DNA of 10,753 nt from Modestobacter sp. GTDB lineage: Bacteria; Actinomycetota; Actinomycetes; Mycobacteriales; Geodermatophilaceae. The position numbers and the translations under genes are program-made. The notes below the pieces were generated by a model. That model made no database searches. It saw only the letters and a program-made list of their open reading frames with translations, and was not told the origin of the DNA. Positions within the stretch are counted from its first letter, which is position 1; each line of letters opens with the position of its first letter. Positions 1 to 6,069 of the stretch are shown in pieces. The stretch is from NCBI GenBank assembly GCA_025965635.1, contig JAOPWO010000124.1, positions 1-10,753 on the forward strand, in the 5' to 3' direction.

Positions 1-357
1 GTCGCCGATCGTGCGGGCCGCCCGCTCGCGCGTCGCCGCGGAGCCGCTCCAGAAGGCCCCTCCCCCCGAGCCCTTCGCACGCTGAGGCACGCCCGGCCCC
101 GGCCAGCGGGGCGATGGCCGGCAGCACCCAGGTCGCCAGCGAGTCGGCGTCGACCGCGATCGGCGGCGGCACCGGCCGGACCCGGTGGGCTGCACCGGTC
201 TGCTGCGCACGAGCAGCACCCGGCCGGTCGCCGTCTCCAGCGCCTCGAGCCGCCGGCTGATCGCACTCGGGGTCACGTGCAGGACGCCGGCAGTGCCGGC
301 GGTGGCGGTCCCCTCGAGGGCGCGGAGCCGGGCCGGATCCGAGGTCCACGGGTCCAC
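1..357 (-). pseudogene. lysG: Decayed LysR-family regulator of the LysG/ArgP type (truncated by the window edge)
   Basis: Read leftward from a GTG at 357, the first 66 codons resemble the N-terminus of LysG/ArgP. They include LRALEG, then LHVTPSAISRRLEALE (the recognition-helix region) and GRVLLVRSRPVQPTGSG. The expected spacing before LHVTPSA looks about four residues short. Immediately afterwards the homology jumps to another frame, where IAVDADSLATWVLPAI matches the start of the LysG effector domain; about 30 linker residues are gone. The remaining sequence to position 1 has no recognisable effector domain, although a stretch FWSGSAATRERAARTIGD, back in the first frame, could be a C-terminal remnant. 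An intact family member is about 300 residues, and no single frame here can encode one. Such a regulator normally senses lysine or arginine and activates the divergent exporter gene, which is exactly the arrangement seen. The alignment is from memory of family sequences; the pseudogene call is firm, the exact deletion points are not. Confidence 0.75.
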
Positions 358-413
358 GAGAACCGCTGGTGGTGGGTGCAGGACACGAGCTGGTCCGGCG
401 TTCGCCCCGCCTC

Positions 414-419
414 TAGCGT
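414..419 (+). promoter_or_regulatory. Probable -10 element of a leaderless lysE promoter
   Basis: TAGCGT fits the actinobacterial TANNNT -10 pattern and ends 7 bases before the GTG at 427, so transcription would start at or next to that codon. No good Shine-Dalgarno sequence precedes the GTG. No convincing -35 element is visible, which is common for such promoters. The arrangement favours GTG 427 over the in-frame GTG at 418, which overlaps this hexamer. Confidence 0.5.
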
Positions 420-426
420 GATCGAC

Positions 427-1053
427 GTGTCCCCCGCGCTGCTCGCCGCCGCCGCCGGCCTCGGTCTCGGCCTGTCGCTGATCGTCGCGATCGGAGCGCA
501 GAACGCCTTCGTGCTCCGCCAGGGCCTCCGCGCCGAGCACGTCGCCGCAGTGGTCGCGATCTGCCTGCTCTCCGACGTCGCGCTGATCGCAGCCGGGGTG
601 GGCGGGGCGGGCGCGCTGGTCACCCGCGCCCCGGTGCTCGTGACCGTCGTGTGCTTTGCCGGGGCCGCGTTCCTGCTGGTCTACGGGTTGATGGCCGCCC
701 GCCGAGCGGCGCGGCCGACGGCACTGCTGCCCGATGCCACCGGTGAGCGCACCGGGCTGGCGGTCACCGCGACCACCGCCCTGGCCCTGACCTGGCTGAA
801 CCCGCACGTCTACCTGGACACCGTGGTGCTCCTGGGCTCGCTGGCCGCCACCTACGACGACCGGCGATGGTGGTTCGGTGCCGGTGCCGCGCTGGGCAGC
901 GCACTGTGGTTCACCGGGCTCGGGTACGGCGCGCGGCTGTTGCGGCCGGTGTTCGCCCGACCGGCCGCGTGGCGGGTGCTGGACGCGCTCATCGCCGTCG
1001 TCATGGTGTCCTTGGCGGTGTCCCTCGCCGTCCGCGGCGCACAGGGCGGCTGA
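427..1053 (+). CDS. lysE: LysE/ArgO family basic amino acid exporter
   Basis: This is an intact 208-residue inner-membrane exporter of the LysE superfamily, expected to export lysine and/or arginine. Near the N-terminus is the family signature LSLIVAIGAQNAFVLRQGL (residues 17-34). The second half carries LTWLNPHVYLDTVVLLGSLA (121-140), another hallmark, followed by a hydrophobic C-terminal half ending about residue 203. The length and roughly six hydrophobic segments match the family. I chose GTG 427 because a TAGCGT -10-like hexamer sits 7 bases upstream; GTG 418 would add three residues (VID). The left neighbour is the wreck of its expected LysG/ArgP activator and the right neighbour is a VOC-family remnant, so this gene appears to have lost dedicated control. 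Lysine versus arginine specificity cannot be read from the sequence. Confidence 0.93.
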   Translation: MSPALLAAAAGLGLGLSLIVAIGAQNAFVLRQGLRAEHVAAVVAICLLSDVALIAAGVGGAGALVTRAPVLVTVVCFAGAAFLLVYGLMAARRAARPTALLPDATGERTGLAVTATTALALTWLNPHVYLDTVVLLGSLAATYDDRRWWFGAGAALGSALWFTGLGYGARLLRPVFARPAAWRVLDALIAVVMVSLAVSLAVRGAQGG

Positions 1054-1338
1054 GCTGCCTCGCCCGGGTCCGCCGCCGGCGCTGCGGACGCCGCCAGCCG
1101 CTTCATCGCCCAGCTCGACGACGCGCTGGTCCTGAACTTCGCGGCCGCGCCGGTCACCGAGCCGCAGCGCTACGCGTTCCTCGTCGCCGGTGAGCACGTC
1201 GACCGGATCCGCGCCCGTCTCGACGGGGACGGTCGCCGGCTGTGCTTCCGTGGCCCGGGCGGGCACCTCCGGGTGGTGCTGACCGCCCGGTACACCGATG
1301 TCCCGGCCGGGTCGGCCCTGCCGCCGGCGAGCGGCTGA
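1054..1338 (+). pseudogene. VOC (glyoxalase/dioxygenase fold) gene remnant
   Basis: Directly after the lysE stop, in the same frame, an open stretch of 94 codons ends in TGA at 1336. It has no usable start: the first in-frame GTG lies deep inside, near 1273. From about 1081 the translation resembles the middle and end of actinobacterial VOC proteins. FIAQLDDALVLNF and EPQRYAFLV correspond to the family's central strands, and LCFRGPGGHLRVVLTARY corresponds to the usual VYFEDPDGHLLEILTRPY. Roughly the first 40 residues are missing. Some 20 residues between the DRIRARLDGDG helix and the RLCFRGPG strand also appear deleted. The metal-binding His of the PQHYAFLV position is Arg here, and the final Glu ligand (LLEILT) is Val. 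All three features point to a dead gene. The family call is from remembered sequences; frame and missing start are read directly. Confidence 0.68.
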
Positions 1339-1350
1339 CCGGCCGACGGA

Positions 1351-2208
1351 TCAGTCGCGGAGGACCGACGTGCCGGTGGCGGCGGCCTCGAGCGCCTCGA
1401 ACTGGGCCGGGTCGGTGGTGCAGGCGCCGATCGGGGTCTGCTTGTTGCTGCCGTGGTAGTCGCTCGACCCGGTCGTCAGCAGACCGTGCTCCGCCGCCAG
1501 GCCACGCAGGTGGGCACGTTCCTCCGCGGTGTGGTCGGGGTGGTCGACCTCCAGCCCGAGCAGTCCGGCGCCGACCATGGCCGAGATCGCCGCGTCATCG
1601 ACGACCCGGCCACGGGAGCGCGCGAGCCCGTGTGCGAACACCGGTACACCGCCAGCGGCACGGACGAGGGCGATGCCTTGCAGCACGTGGGTGTCGGCCT
1701 TGGCCGCGTAGTAGGGGCTGCGGTGGTGCAGCAGCGTGGCGAAGGCCTCGTCCACGGACGCCACGACGCCCGCGTCGACCAGGGCGCGGGCGATGTGCGG
1801 CCGACCGACCACCCCGCCGCCGCTGCGCTCGACGATCTGCTCCCAGGCGACCGGGTGCCCGTCGGCGGCCAGCGCGGCGACGATCCGCTCGCCGCGGGAC
1901 AGCCGTTCCTCGCGCAGCCGGGCGCGCTCGGTGACGAAGGCGGGGTGCAGCGGGTCGAACAGGTAGGCCAGCAGGTGCACGCTGATCGGTGGCTGGTCGT
2001 CGGGGAACCAGCGGCAGGACAGCTCCATGCCGGGGACGACGGTCAGCCCGGGTGGCCGCGCGTCCCCGGCCGGGCCCCACCCGGCGGTGGTGTCGTGGTC
2101 GGTGAGCGCGACGACGTCGAGCCCGGCGGCCGCCGCCTCGGTCAGCAGCGCGGCGGGTGTGTCGGTGCCGTCGGACACCGAGGAGTGGGTGTGCAGGTCG
2201 ATGCGCAC
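1351..2208 (-). CDS. PHP-domain metal-dependent phosphoesterase (YciV/TrpH-like)
   Basis: The 285-residue protein has the full set of PHP-domain metal ligands: H6 and H8 in DLHTHSSVSDG with D13, H38 in ALTDHDTTAGW, E62 in PGMELSC, H78 in SVHLLAY, H193 in VFAHG, and D250/H252 in GSSDYHG. An insertion-like helical region with GRPHIARALV (136-144) is typical of the YciV/RNase AM/TrpH group. Known members hydrolyse 3',5'-bisphosphonucleotides or trim short RNA 5' ends, so a nucleotide or RNA phosphoesterase is likely, but the substrate is not determined here. I chose GTG 2208 because the conserved RIDLHTH strand begins right after it; upstream codons in this frame are arginine-rich and overlap the preceding gene. 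The gene is last in a minus-strand cluster, 46 bases after the PH-domain gene. The common FAHP motif is FAHG here. Confidence 0.9.
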   Translation of the reverse strand: MRIDLHTHSSVSDGTDTPAALLTEAAAAGLDVVALTDHDTTAGWGPAGDARPPGLTVVPGMELSCRWFPDDQPPISVHLLAYLFDPLHPAFVTERARLREERLSRGERIVAALAADGHPVAWEQIVERSGGGVVGRPHIARALVDAGVVASVDEAFATLLHHRSPYYAAKADTHVLQGIALVRAAGGVPVFAHGLARSRGRVVDDAAISAMVGAGLLGLEVDHPDHTAEERAHLRGLAAEHGLLTTGSSDYHGSNKQTPIGACTTDPAQFEALEAAATGTSVLRD

Positions 2209-2254
2209 CCCCCCACCCTGCCGCACGGACGGTCCGCGCACCTGGTGTCGCTCG

Positions 2255-2980
2255 TCACCCGACCGGCTCAGCGGGTGGGTGGTCGCCGTCCGGTGGCGGT
2301 GCGAGCCGCGGGATCGGCGCGGTGTCCCGGCGCCCGGGGCGGGACGGCGGTGGTCGCAACCGGGGCCTCTCCTGGGCGGAGTGGCCATCGTCGCTGCTGC
2401 CCGTGCCGTCGTCCTCGTCGCCGCCGCCCCTGGCTTGGTCCGACGGGAACATCAGCTGGCTGAGCTCCCGGTAGGTCGCGTCCGCGTCGGGGATGTAGGT
2501 GATCACGTCCAGACCCTGCCGCTGGCCGGCGGACTCGAAGCGGAACGTGCCGTAGCCGAGCAGCTGTCCCACGAGCGTCTCCTGGTAGGTGAGGTCGGTG
2601 ATCCGACGCAGCGGCATGACCGCGACCTTCCGGATGACGACGCCGGAGGTCAGCAGCACCCGCCGGCGGGTGACCAGGAGGTGCCGCACCCACCACTCGG
2701 CGACGTGCAGCGCGAGGTAGCCGAGAGCGCCGAGCGCGACGACCAGCCCCGCCGTGCTGCTGACCCGGTTCGTGGGGTCCAGCTGCAGGACCCAGATCCC
2801 CAGGACCAGCGCGGGCACCGCCCGCGCTGCCGGACGGGCCAGCACGGCCCAGTGCCGGCGGGTGGAGATCACCGGGACCTCACCGTGGAGCAGGTACTTG
2901 GCGGCGTCCCTACCCCAGCGCGCCGTCCCGGTGCCCCGGCGCGGCGAGCCGCTCGCGTCCGCAGCGGGCGGGCCGGACAC
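2255..2980 (-). CDS. Membrane-anchored bacterial PH-domain protein (DUF304/bPH2-like)
   Basis: The 241-residue protein has a polar N-terminus, two hydrophobic segments (about residues 46-67 and 74-94), then a bacterial PH-like domain (about 98-178). Landmarks of that domain are WVRHLLVTRRRVLLTSGVV, the basic strand MPLRRITDLTYQ, and the LGYGTFRFESAGQ turn. The C-terminal 60 residues are low complexity: first acidic (GGGDEDDG), then rich in Pro and Arg, and probably disordered and cytoplasmic. This architecture matches the actinobacterial PH-domain membrane proteins, whose function is largely unknown. The start is a GTG 8 bases after the stop of the 51-residue membrane peptide gene, so the two are probably co-transcribed and perhaps translationally coupled. 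No strong ribosome binding site is visible, so a start further downstream, before the first membrane segment, is possible. Confidence 0.85.
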   Translation of the reverse strand: MSGPPAADASGSPRRGTGTARWGRDAAKYLLHGEVPVISTRRHWAVLARPAARAVPALVLGIWVLQLDPTNRVSSTAGLVVALGALGYLALHVAEWWVRHLLVTRRRVLLTSGVVIRKVAVMPLRRITDLTYQETLVGQLLGYGTFRFESAGQRQGLDVITYIPDADATYRELSQLMFPSDQARGGGDEDDGTGSSDDGHSAQERPRLRPPPSRPGRRDTAPIPRLAPPPDGDHPPAEPVG

Positions 2981-2988
2981 GGGCCTGG

Positions 2989-3144
2989 TCAGGCCAGCGA
3001 ACCCACGAAGGCCGCCAGCGAGGACGCCGCGTCGCCGAGGGCCTGGCCGGCGCTGCGGACGATCTCCGCCGAGGACTCCGGGGCCTTGATCACGTAGAAG
3101 ACCACGAACGCGATGACCAGCCAGGTGAGCACCTTCTTCAGCAA
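2989..3144 (-). CDS. Small single-pass membrane protein, 51 residues
   Basis: Read from a TTG at 3144, this encodes a 51-residue peptide beginning LLKKVLTWLVIAFVVFYVIK. Two lysines precede one hydrophobic segment (about residues 6-19), followed by a small polar/amphipathic tail rich in Ala and Ser (APESSAEIVRSAG, then ALGDAASSLAAFVGSLA). No ATG or GTG is available in frame close upstream. A purine-rich GAAGGGAA lies about 10 bases before the TTG and could serve as ribosome binding site. The stop is 8 bases before the PH-domain gene, so the two form a tight pair. Short peptides of this type are, as I recall, found next to PH-domain genes in related actinomycetes; the role is unknown. An accessory subunit or anchor for the PH-domain protein is inference from position only. 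Confidence 0.72.
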   Translation of the reverse strand: MLKKVLTWLVIAFVVFYVIKAPESSAEIVRSAGQALGDAASSLAAFVGSLA

Positions 3145-3269
3145 GGTCGCACCGTTCCCTTCGCGCTGGTCTGGACGCGCGCGGAGGGGCAGCTCGGCGT
3201 CGGCGTCACGACCGCGGCGGGGTCGCGGAACATGAGTAACAGCCGCCTCCCCCGCAACACCAGCCGCCA

Positions 3270-3284
3270 CGCCGATCGTCGGCG
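3270..3284. repeat. Inverted repeat between the DUF6758-like gene and the small membrane gene
   Basis: CGCCGATCGTCGGCG is a perfect inverted repeat with 6-base arms around 3 bases. It lies about 30 bases past the DUF6758-like stop and about 125 bases upstream of the TTG of the small membrane gene. There is no T-run on either side, so an intrinsic terminator is not clearly supported; an operator is equally possible. In this base composition such short repeats also arise by chance. The rest of the 3145-3313 gap holds nothing I can name. Confidence 0.25.
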
Positions 3285-3313
3285 AATCGCAATCCCGGCC
3301 CGATGACCGGCGG

Positions 3314-3937
3314 TCAGGCCCCCGGCAGCAGGTGGTCGCTGGTCGGGCCGAGCGGCAGATCGGGGTAGACCCGGTCGCGCAGATCGAGCAGGCCGAGGTC
3401 CTCGGCGAGCAGCCAGGCCGTCGACGCCGGCCACATGACGAGCCACAACCAGACGCCGTAGGCCTCCCCGACGTACGCGGCCCGGTCGTCGCTGGTGGGC
3501 ACCGGCCAGAGCGGGGCGCGCTGCCCGGCGGCCCGGACCGCGGCGGTGGACGGCCCGTCGATGAGTTCGCCGGGGTCGACGCCGGGCAGGCCGGCGTAGC
3601 CGCAGCCCAGCCCGGTACCGGGTTCCTCGGCGACCAGCAGGAGCTCGGCGGAGCCGCCGAGCGGCGCGGGCCCGGCGCAGGCGACGACGATCGCCCGGGC
3701 TTCGGGCTCACCGCCCCAGGCCAGGCCGGTGACCGCCCAGCCGGCGGGCATCGGGTCGGGCACCCAGGCCGGGACCCGGGCGTCGGCGCAGACGGCGGTG
3801 ATCGCGTCGTGGGCAACGACCACCGTGTGGTGCAGCGGGGTGACCGCCGCGTGCAGATGGCACCAGCCCTCGGACGTCGACTGGGGACGGACCACGAGCA
3901 CCTCGCCGCAGCGTGGGCAGACCGGGGACACGCTCAT
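3314..3937 (-). CDS. DUF6758-like conserved actinobacterial protein with a zinc-ribbon-like N-terminus
   Basis: The 207-residue protein starts at an ATG with AGGACG about 11 bases upstream. The N-terminus carries CPRCGEVL (Cys 7 and 10) followed by GWCHLHAAV (Cys 26, His 28), a likely four-ligand zinc site. The rest is a soluble domain with conserved-looking blocks: VPAWVPDPMPAGWAVTGLAW (about 55-74), EPGTGLGCGYAGLPGVDPGE (105-124) and a Trp-rich GVWLWLVMWPASTAWLLAED (161-180). I recognise this as the conserved actinobacterial family called DUF6758, whose function is unknown. No signal peptide or membrane segment is evident, apart from the hydrophobic Trp-rich stretch. It is divergent from the NUDIX gene, with 95 bases between the start codons. 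A phosphatase label sometimes attached to such proteins is not supported by anything visible here. Confidence 0.82.
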   Translation of the reverse strand: MSVSPVCPRCGEVLVVRPQSTSEGWCHLHAAVTPLHHTVVVAHDAITAVCADARVPAWVPDPMPAGWAVTGLAWGGEPEARAIVVACAGPAPLGGSAELLLVAEEPGTGLGCGYAGLPGVDPGELIDGPSTAAVRAAGQRAPLWPVPTSDDRAAYVGEAYGVWLWLVMWPASTAWLLAEDLGLLDLRDRVYPDLPLGPTSDHLLPGA

Positions 3938-4020
3938 CGCCGCTCACCGTCCTGTGCTCGGAGGCTCACGTCAAGCAGCATCCGACCGGAGTGCGGTCGC
4001 GCCGGCCGGGCGACGGACCG

Positions 4021-4026
4021 TAGCCT
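4021..4026 (+). promoter_or_regulatory. Probable -10 element of a leaderless NUDIX-gene promoter
   Basis: TAGCCT fits TANNNT and ends 6 bases before the GTG at 4033. No Shine-Dalgarno sequence is seen, so a leaderless transcript is likely. It lies in the 95-base divergent space shared with the DUF6758-like gene. Confidence 0.5.
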
Positions 4027-4032
4027 CGCCGC

Positions 4033-4458
4033 GTGTCCGACCCGGTACCCGGCGCTCTGCGGGAGGTCCCCTGCGTGGGGGCCGTGGTGCACGACGATCG
4101 GGGCCGCCTGCTGGTCGTCCAGCGCGGGCACGCACCGAACCGGGGTGTGTGGTCGGTGCCCGGCGGACGGGTCGAACCCGGCGAGAGCGAGCAGGCGGCG
4201 GTCGTCCGGGAGGTGGTCGAGGAGACCGGCCTGACGGTCACCGCCGGCCCGCTGCTGGGCCGGGTGCGCATCGCCGGCGACGGCGTGGTGTTCACCATCG
4301 CCGACTTCGCCTGCTCCCCCACCCCGCCCGGTCAGGTGCCGGTGGCCGGGGACGACGCCGCGGACGTGGCCTGGGTGGACGCTGCCGGCCTCGCCGCGCT
4401 GCCGTGCACGCCCGGGCTGGCGGCCACGCTGGGCGAGTGGGGCGTGCTGCCGCGCTGA
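4033..4458 (+). CDS. NUDIX hydrolase
   Basis: This 141-residue protein has a complete Nudix box. Gly 45 and Glu 51 fall in GGRVEPGE, and R59-E60-V-V-E63-E64-T-G-L follows, matching GX5EX7REUXEEXGU. The three glutamates bind magnesium for cleavage of a nucleoside diphosphate linked to another group. The fold's first strand, VPCVGAVVHDDRGRLLVVQRG, precedes it, and WSVPGG introduces the box. The length equals the single-domain core, so it has no extra substrate domain and the substrate (for example an oxidised nucleotide or nucleotide sugar) cannot be told. The start is the GTG placed 6 bases after TAGCCT and giving VSDPVPGAL. The next gene downstream begins 71 bases later with its own probable promoter, so the NUDIX gene is likely monocistronic. 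Confidence 0.93.
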   Translation: MSDPVPGALREVPCVGAVVHDDRGRLLVVQRGHAPNRGVWSVPGGRVEPGESEQAAVVREVVEETGLTVTAGPLLGRVRIAGDGVVFTIADFACSPTPPGQVPVAGDDAADVAWVDAAGLAALPCTPGLAATLGEWGVLPR

Positions 4459-4517
4459 GCGGGGGGACCCGGCCGGCGCACGACGCGACGGTGGCCGGCC
4501 CGGGGGGCCGACGATCC

Positions 4518-4523
4518 TACGAT
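4518..4523 (+). promoter_or_regulatory. Probable -10 element of a leaderless promoter for the HTTM pair
   Basis: TACGAT is a good match to the actinobacterial TANNNT -10 element. It ends 6 bases before the GTG at 4530, with no ribosome binding site between. It would drive the two-gene unit up to 6004 as a leaderless message. Confidence 0.55.
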
Positions 4524-4529
4524 GGGCCG

Positions 4530-5018
4530 GTGCAGCTGCAGTCCGTCCCCGAGCTCCCGCCCGAGGACGAGGTCGTCCGGCTGTCCCGCAGCGGCCGGGC
4601 GTCCCGCCTGGCGGCGACGGCCCTCGTGTTGGCCCTGCTGCTGGCCGGCACCGTCTGGGGCACCGACGACTCCTTCCCGTTCGGCCCCTTCCGGATGTAC
4701 TCCACCCGCGCCGACCCCAACGCGCCGGTGATCTCCACCCGCGTGGTCGGGCTGACCGGGACCGGCGAGGAGGTCCGCCTGTCCGGCGGGCAGGTGGGGC
4801 TGCGCCGGGCGGAGTTCGAGGGACAGATCGCCCGGATCACGCAGCAGCCGGAGCTGCTCGGGCTGCTCGCCGACTCGTACGCCGAGCGGAACCCCCGCGC
4901 GCCCGACCTGGTCGAGGTGCAGGTGGTGCACCGCCGCTTCGAGTTGCGCGACGGCACCCGCACCGGCGACTTCGAGGACATCGTCGTGGTCGAGCACGGC
5001 CTGGACGGCCAGCCGTGA
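4530..5018 (+). CDS. Single-pass membrane protein with FPFGPFRMYS motif, partner of the HTTM protein
   Basis: This 162-residue protein has an acidic and then basic cytoplasmic N-terminus, one membrane segment (about residues 26-43, ALVLALLLAG) and then FPFGPFRMYSTR (49-60). The remainder is a soluble, probably extracytoplasmic domain of mixed beta/alpha character (VISTRVVGLTGTGEEVRL, then EIVVVEH-like strands near 149-156). Short membrane proteins with an F-P-F-x-x-x-x-M-[YF]-S motif after the first membrane segment recur next to HTTM/gamma-carboxylase-like genes as I recall. Here the stop overlaps the next gene's start by four bases (GTGA), so the two are translationally coupled. The function is unknown. 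An accessory subunit to the HTTM protein is inference from coupling. The GTG 4530 start is set by the TACGAT element 6 bases upstream; the frame is open further upstream but overlaps the NUDIX gene there. Confidence 0.82.
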   Translation: MQLQSVPELPPEDEVVRLSRSGRASRLAATALVLALLLAGTVWGTDDSFPFGPFRMYSTRADPNAPVISTRVVGLTGTGEEVRLSGGQVGLRRAEFEGQIARITQQPELLGLLADSYAERNPRAPDLVEVQVVHRRFELRDGTRTGDFEDIVVVEHGLDGQP

Positions 5019-6004
5019 GCGGGCGGACCGCTGTGGACGGCACCACTCCGGACGGCACGACCCCAGCCGGCTCCGCTCCGGCCACGCGCGCGCTGGACGG
5101 CGGCCCGGCCGTGACGGCACCGGCCACCCCGGGCACTCCCGGCTGGTGGTTCCGGCCGGTGCCGCTGGCCCGGATCGCGGTCTTCCGGGCGATCGCCTAC
5201 CTGTTCATCCCGGTCGACGTCTTCCTCACCACCGCCTGGGTGCGGGCGCACGCCGACGTTCCTCCGGAGTGGTACGCCCCGCTGCTGATCGGCCGGCTGC
5301 TGCACCTGCCGGTCCCGACGCACACCGTGGTCGTGGTCGTGCAGTGGGCACTCGTGCTCGCCGCGGTGGTGCTGGCCGCGCTCGTGGCCGCCACCGGTCG
5401 TGCGCCCCGGTTGCTGGGCTGGGCCGTCTTCCTCCTGTACGCGGAGTGGATGGTCATCGCGATGAGCTACGGCAAGGTCGATCACGACCGGATCGCCTTC
5501 CTCATCGCCCTCGCCGTGCTGCCCACCGTCGGCCGCGCCCGGTTCCGCGACCGCCGCTCGTCGGAGGCCGCGGGCTGGGCGATGGCCGCGGTGTTCGTGA
5601 CGGTGATGCTCACCTACTTCCTGGCCGCCTGGGCCAAGATGCGGTTCGGCGGACTCGACTGGGCCACCGGCTCGACGCTGACGCGGGCCGTGGTCCGGCG
5701 CGGGACCGACCTGTCGCTGTGGACCCTCGACGTGCCCTGGCTGCTGGCGGCAGCGCAGTGGGTGATGCTGGTCCTCGAGTTCGCCGCCCCGCTCATGCTG
5801 CTGGTGCGCAGCGGCCGGGCCCGGATCGCACTGGTCCTCTTCCTGCTCGGCTTCCACGTGATGGTCTACGCCGGCGTCGGGATCATCTTCCTGCCGCACT
5901 GCATCGCCATCCTCTCGATCCTGCCGTGGGAGCGGCTGACCGCTGACCGCCGCCGGACGTCGCTCGACGGCCGACCCCCGCCGTCCCGCTCCGCCGGCGG
6001 CTGA
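5015..6004 (+). CDS. HTTM (vitamin K-dependent gamma-carboxylase-like) multi-pass membrane protein
   Basis: The 329-residue protein starts at a GTG overlapping the previous stop by four bases. Residues 1-40 are low complexity, rich in Thr, Pro, Gly and Asp, including a doubled DGTTP. A membrane domain of several helices follows: LARIAVFRAIAYLFIPVDVF (51-70), VVVVQWALVLAAVVLAALVA (106-125), the 133-150 helix, and further ones to about 305. Family-type signatures are SYGKVDHDR (151-159), YFLAAWAKMRFGGLDWATG (201-219) and LPHCIAILSILPWERL (293-308), the usual end of the HTTM domain. K208 lies where gamma-carboxylases have a conserved lysine in an A-x-x-K-x-x-x-x-x-W context. Only the membrane domain is present; the lumenal beta-rich part of true gamma-carboxylases is missing. 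Bacterial HTTM proteins of this size are mostly uncharacterised, so carboxylase activity should not be assumed. Confidence 0.88.
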   Translation: MSGRTAVDGTTPDGTTPAGSAPATRALDGGPAVTAPATPGTPGWWFRPVPLARIAVFRAIAYLFIPVDVFLTTAWVRAHADVPPEWYAPLLIGRLLHLPVPTHTVVVVVQWALVLAAVVLAALVAATGRAPRLLGWAVFLLYAEWMVIAMSYGKVDHDRIAFLIALAVLPTVGRARFRDRRSSEAAGWAMAAVFVTVMLTYFLAAWAKMRFGGLDWATGSTLTRAVVRRGTDLSLWTLDVPWLLAAAQWVMLVLEFAAPLMLLVRSGRARIALVLFLLGFHVMVYAGVGIIFLPHCIAILSILPWERLTADRRRTSLDGRPPPSRSAGG

Positions 6005-6031
6005 CGGAGCCCGGGTGGCGCGGTTCCCGGG

Positions 6032-6053
6032 GCGCCGCACCGCCGCTCGGCGC
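6032..6053. terminator. Possible shared stem-loop between convergent HTTM and WXG100 genes
   Basis: GCGCCG at 6032-6037 pairs with CGGCGC at 6048-6053 around a 10-base loop, in the 65-base space between convergent stop codons. A second pair of CCCGGG copies lies at 6010-6015 and 6026-6031. No T-run follows on either strand, so this is at best a GC-only terminator; chance is plausible in this composition. Confidence 0.25.
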
Positions 6054-6069
6054 GGTCACGTCGCGGCGG

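Noticed and set aside
277..426. Upstream extension of the lysE frame
   Set aside because: The extra 50 residues are not LysE-like, overlap the lysG remnant and its start region, and lie before the -10-like TAGCGT. LysE proteins begin just before the first helix.
2027..3097. Plus-strand open frame of 356 codons opposite the PH/PHP cluster
   Set aside because: No recognisable domain, composition typical of antisense frames; the minus strand has PHP metal ligands and PH-domain features.
3145..3816. Upstream extension of the small membrane protein frame into the DUF6758-like gene
   Set aside because: That stretch is a Pro/Ser/Arg-rich shadow of the DUF6758-like gene. The hydrophobic peptide starts at the TTG at 3144.
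3729..4529. Upstream extension of the FPFGPFRMYS protein frame
   Set aside because: It runs through the DUF6758-like and NUDIX genes in shadow frames and is Arg/Gly-rich. The real start is the GTG at 4530 behind TACGAT.
4517..6040. Long minus-strand open frame of 507 codons opposite the HTTM pair
   Set aside because: Low-complexity composition and no domain; the plus strand carries two coupled genes with membrane helices and family motifs.
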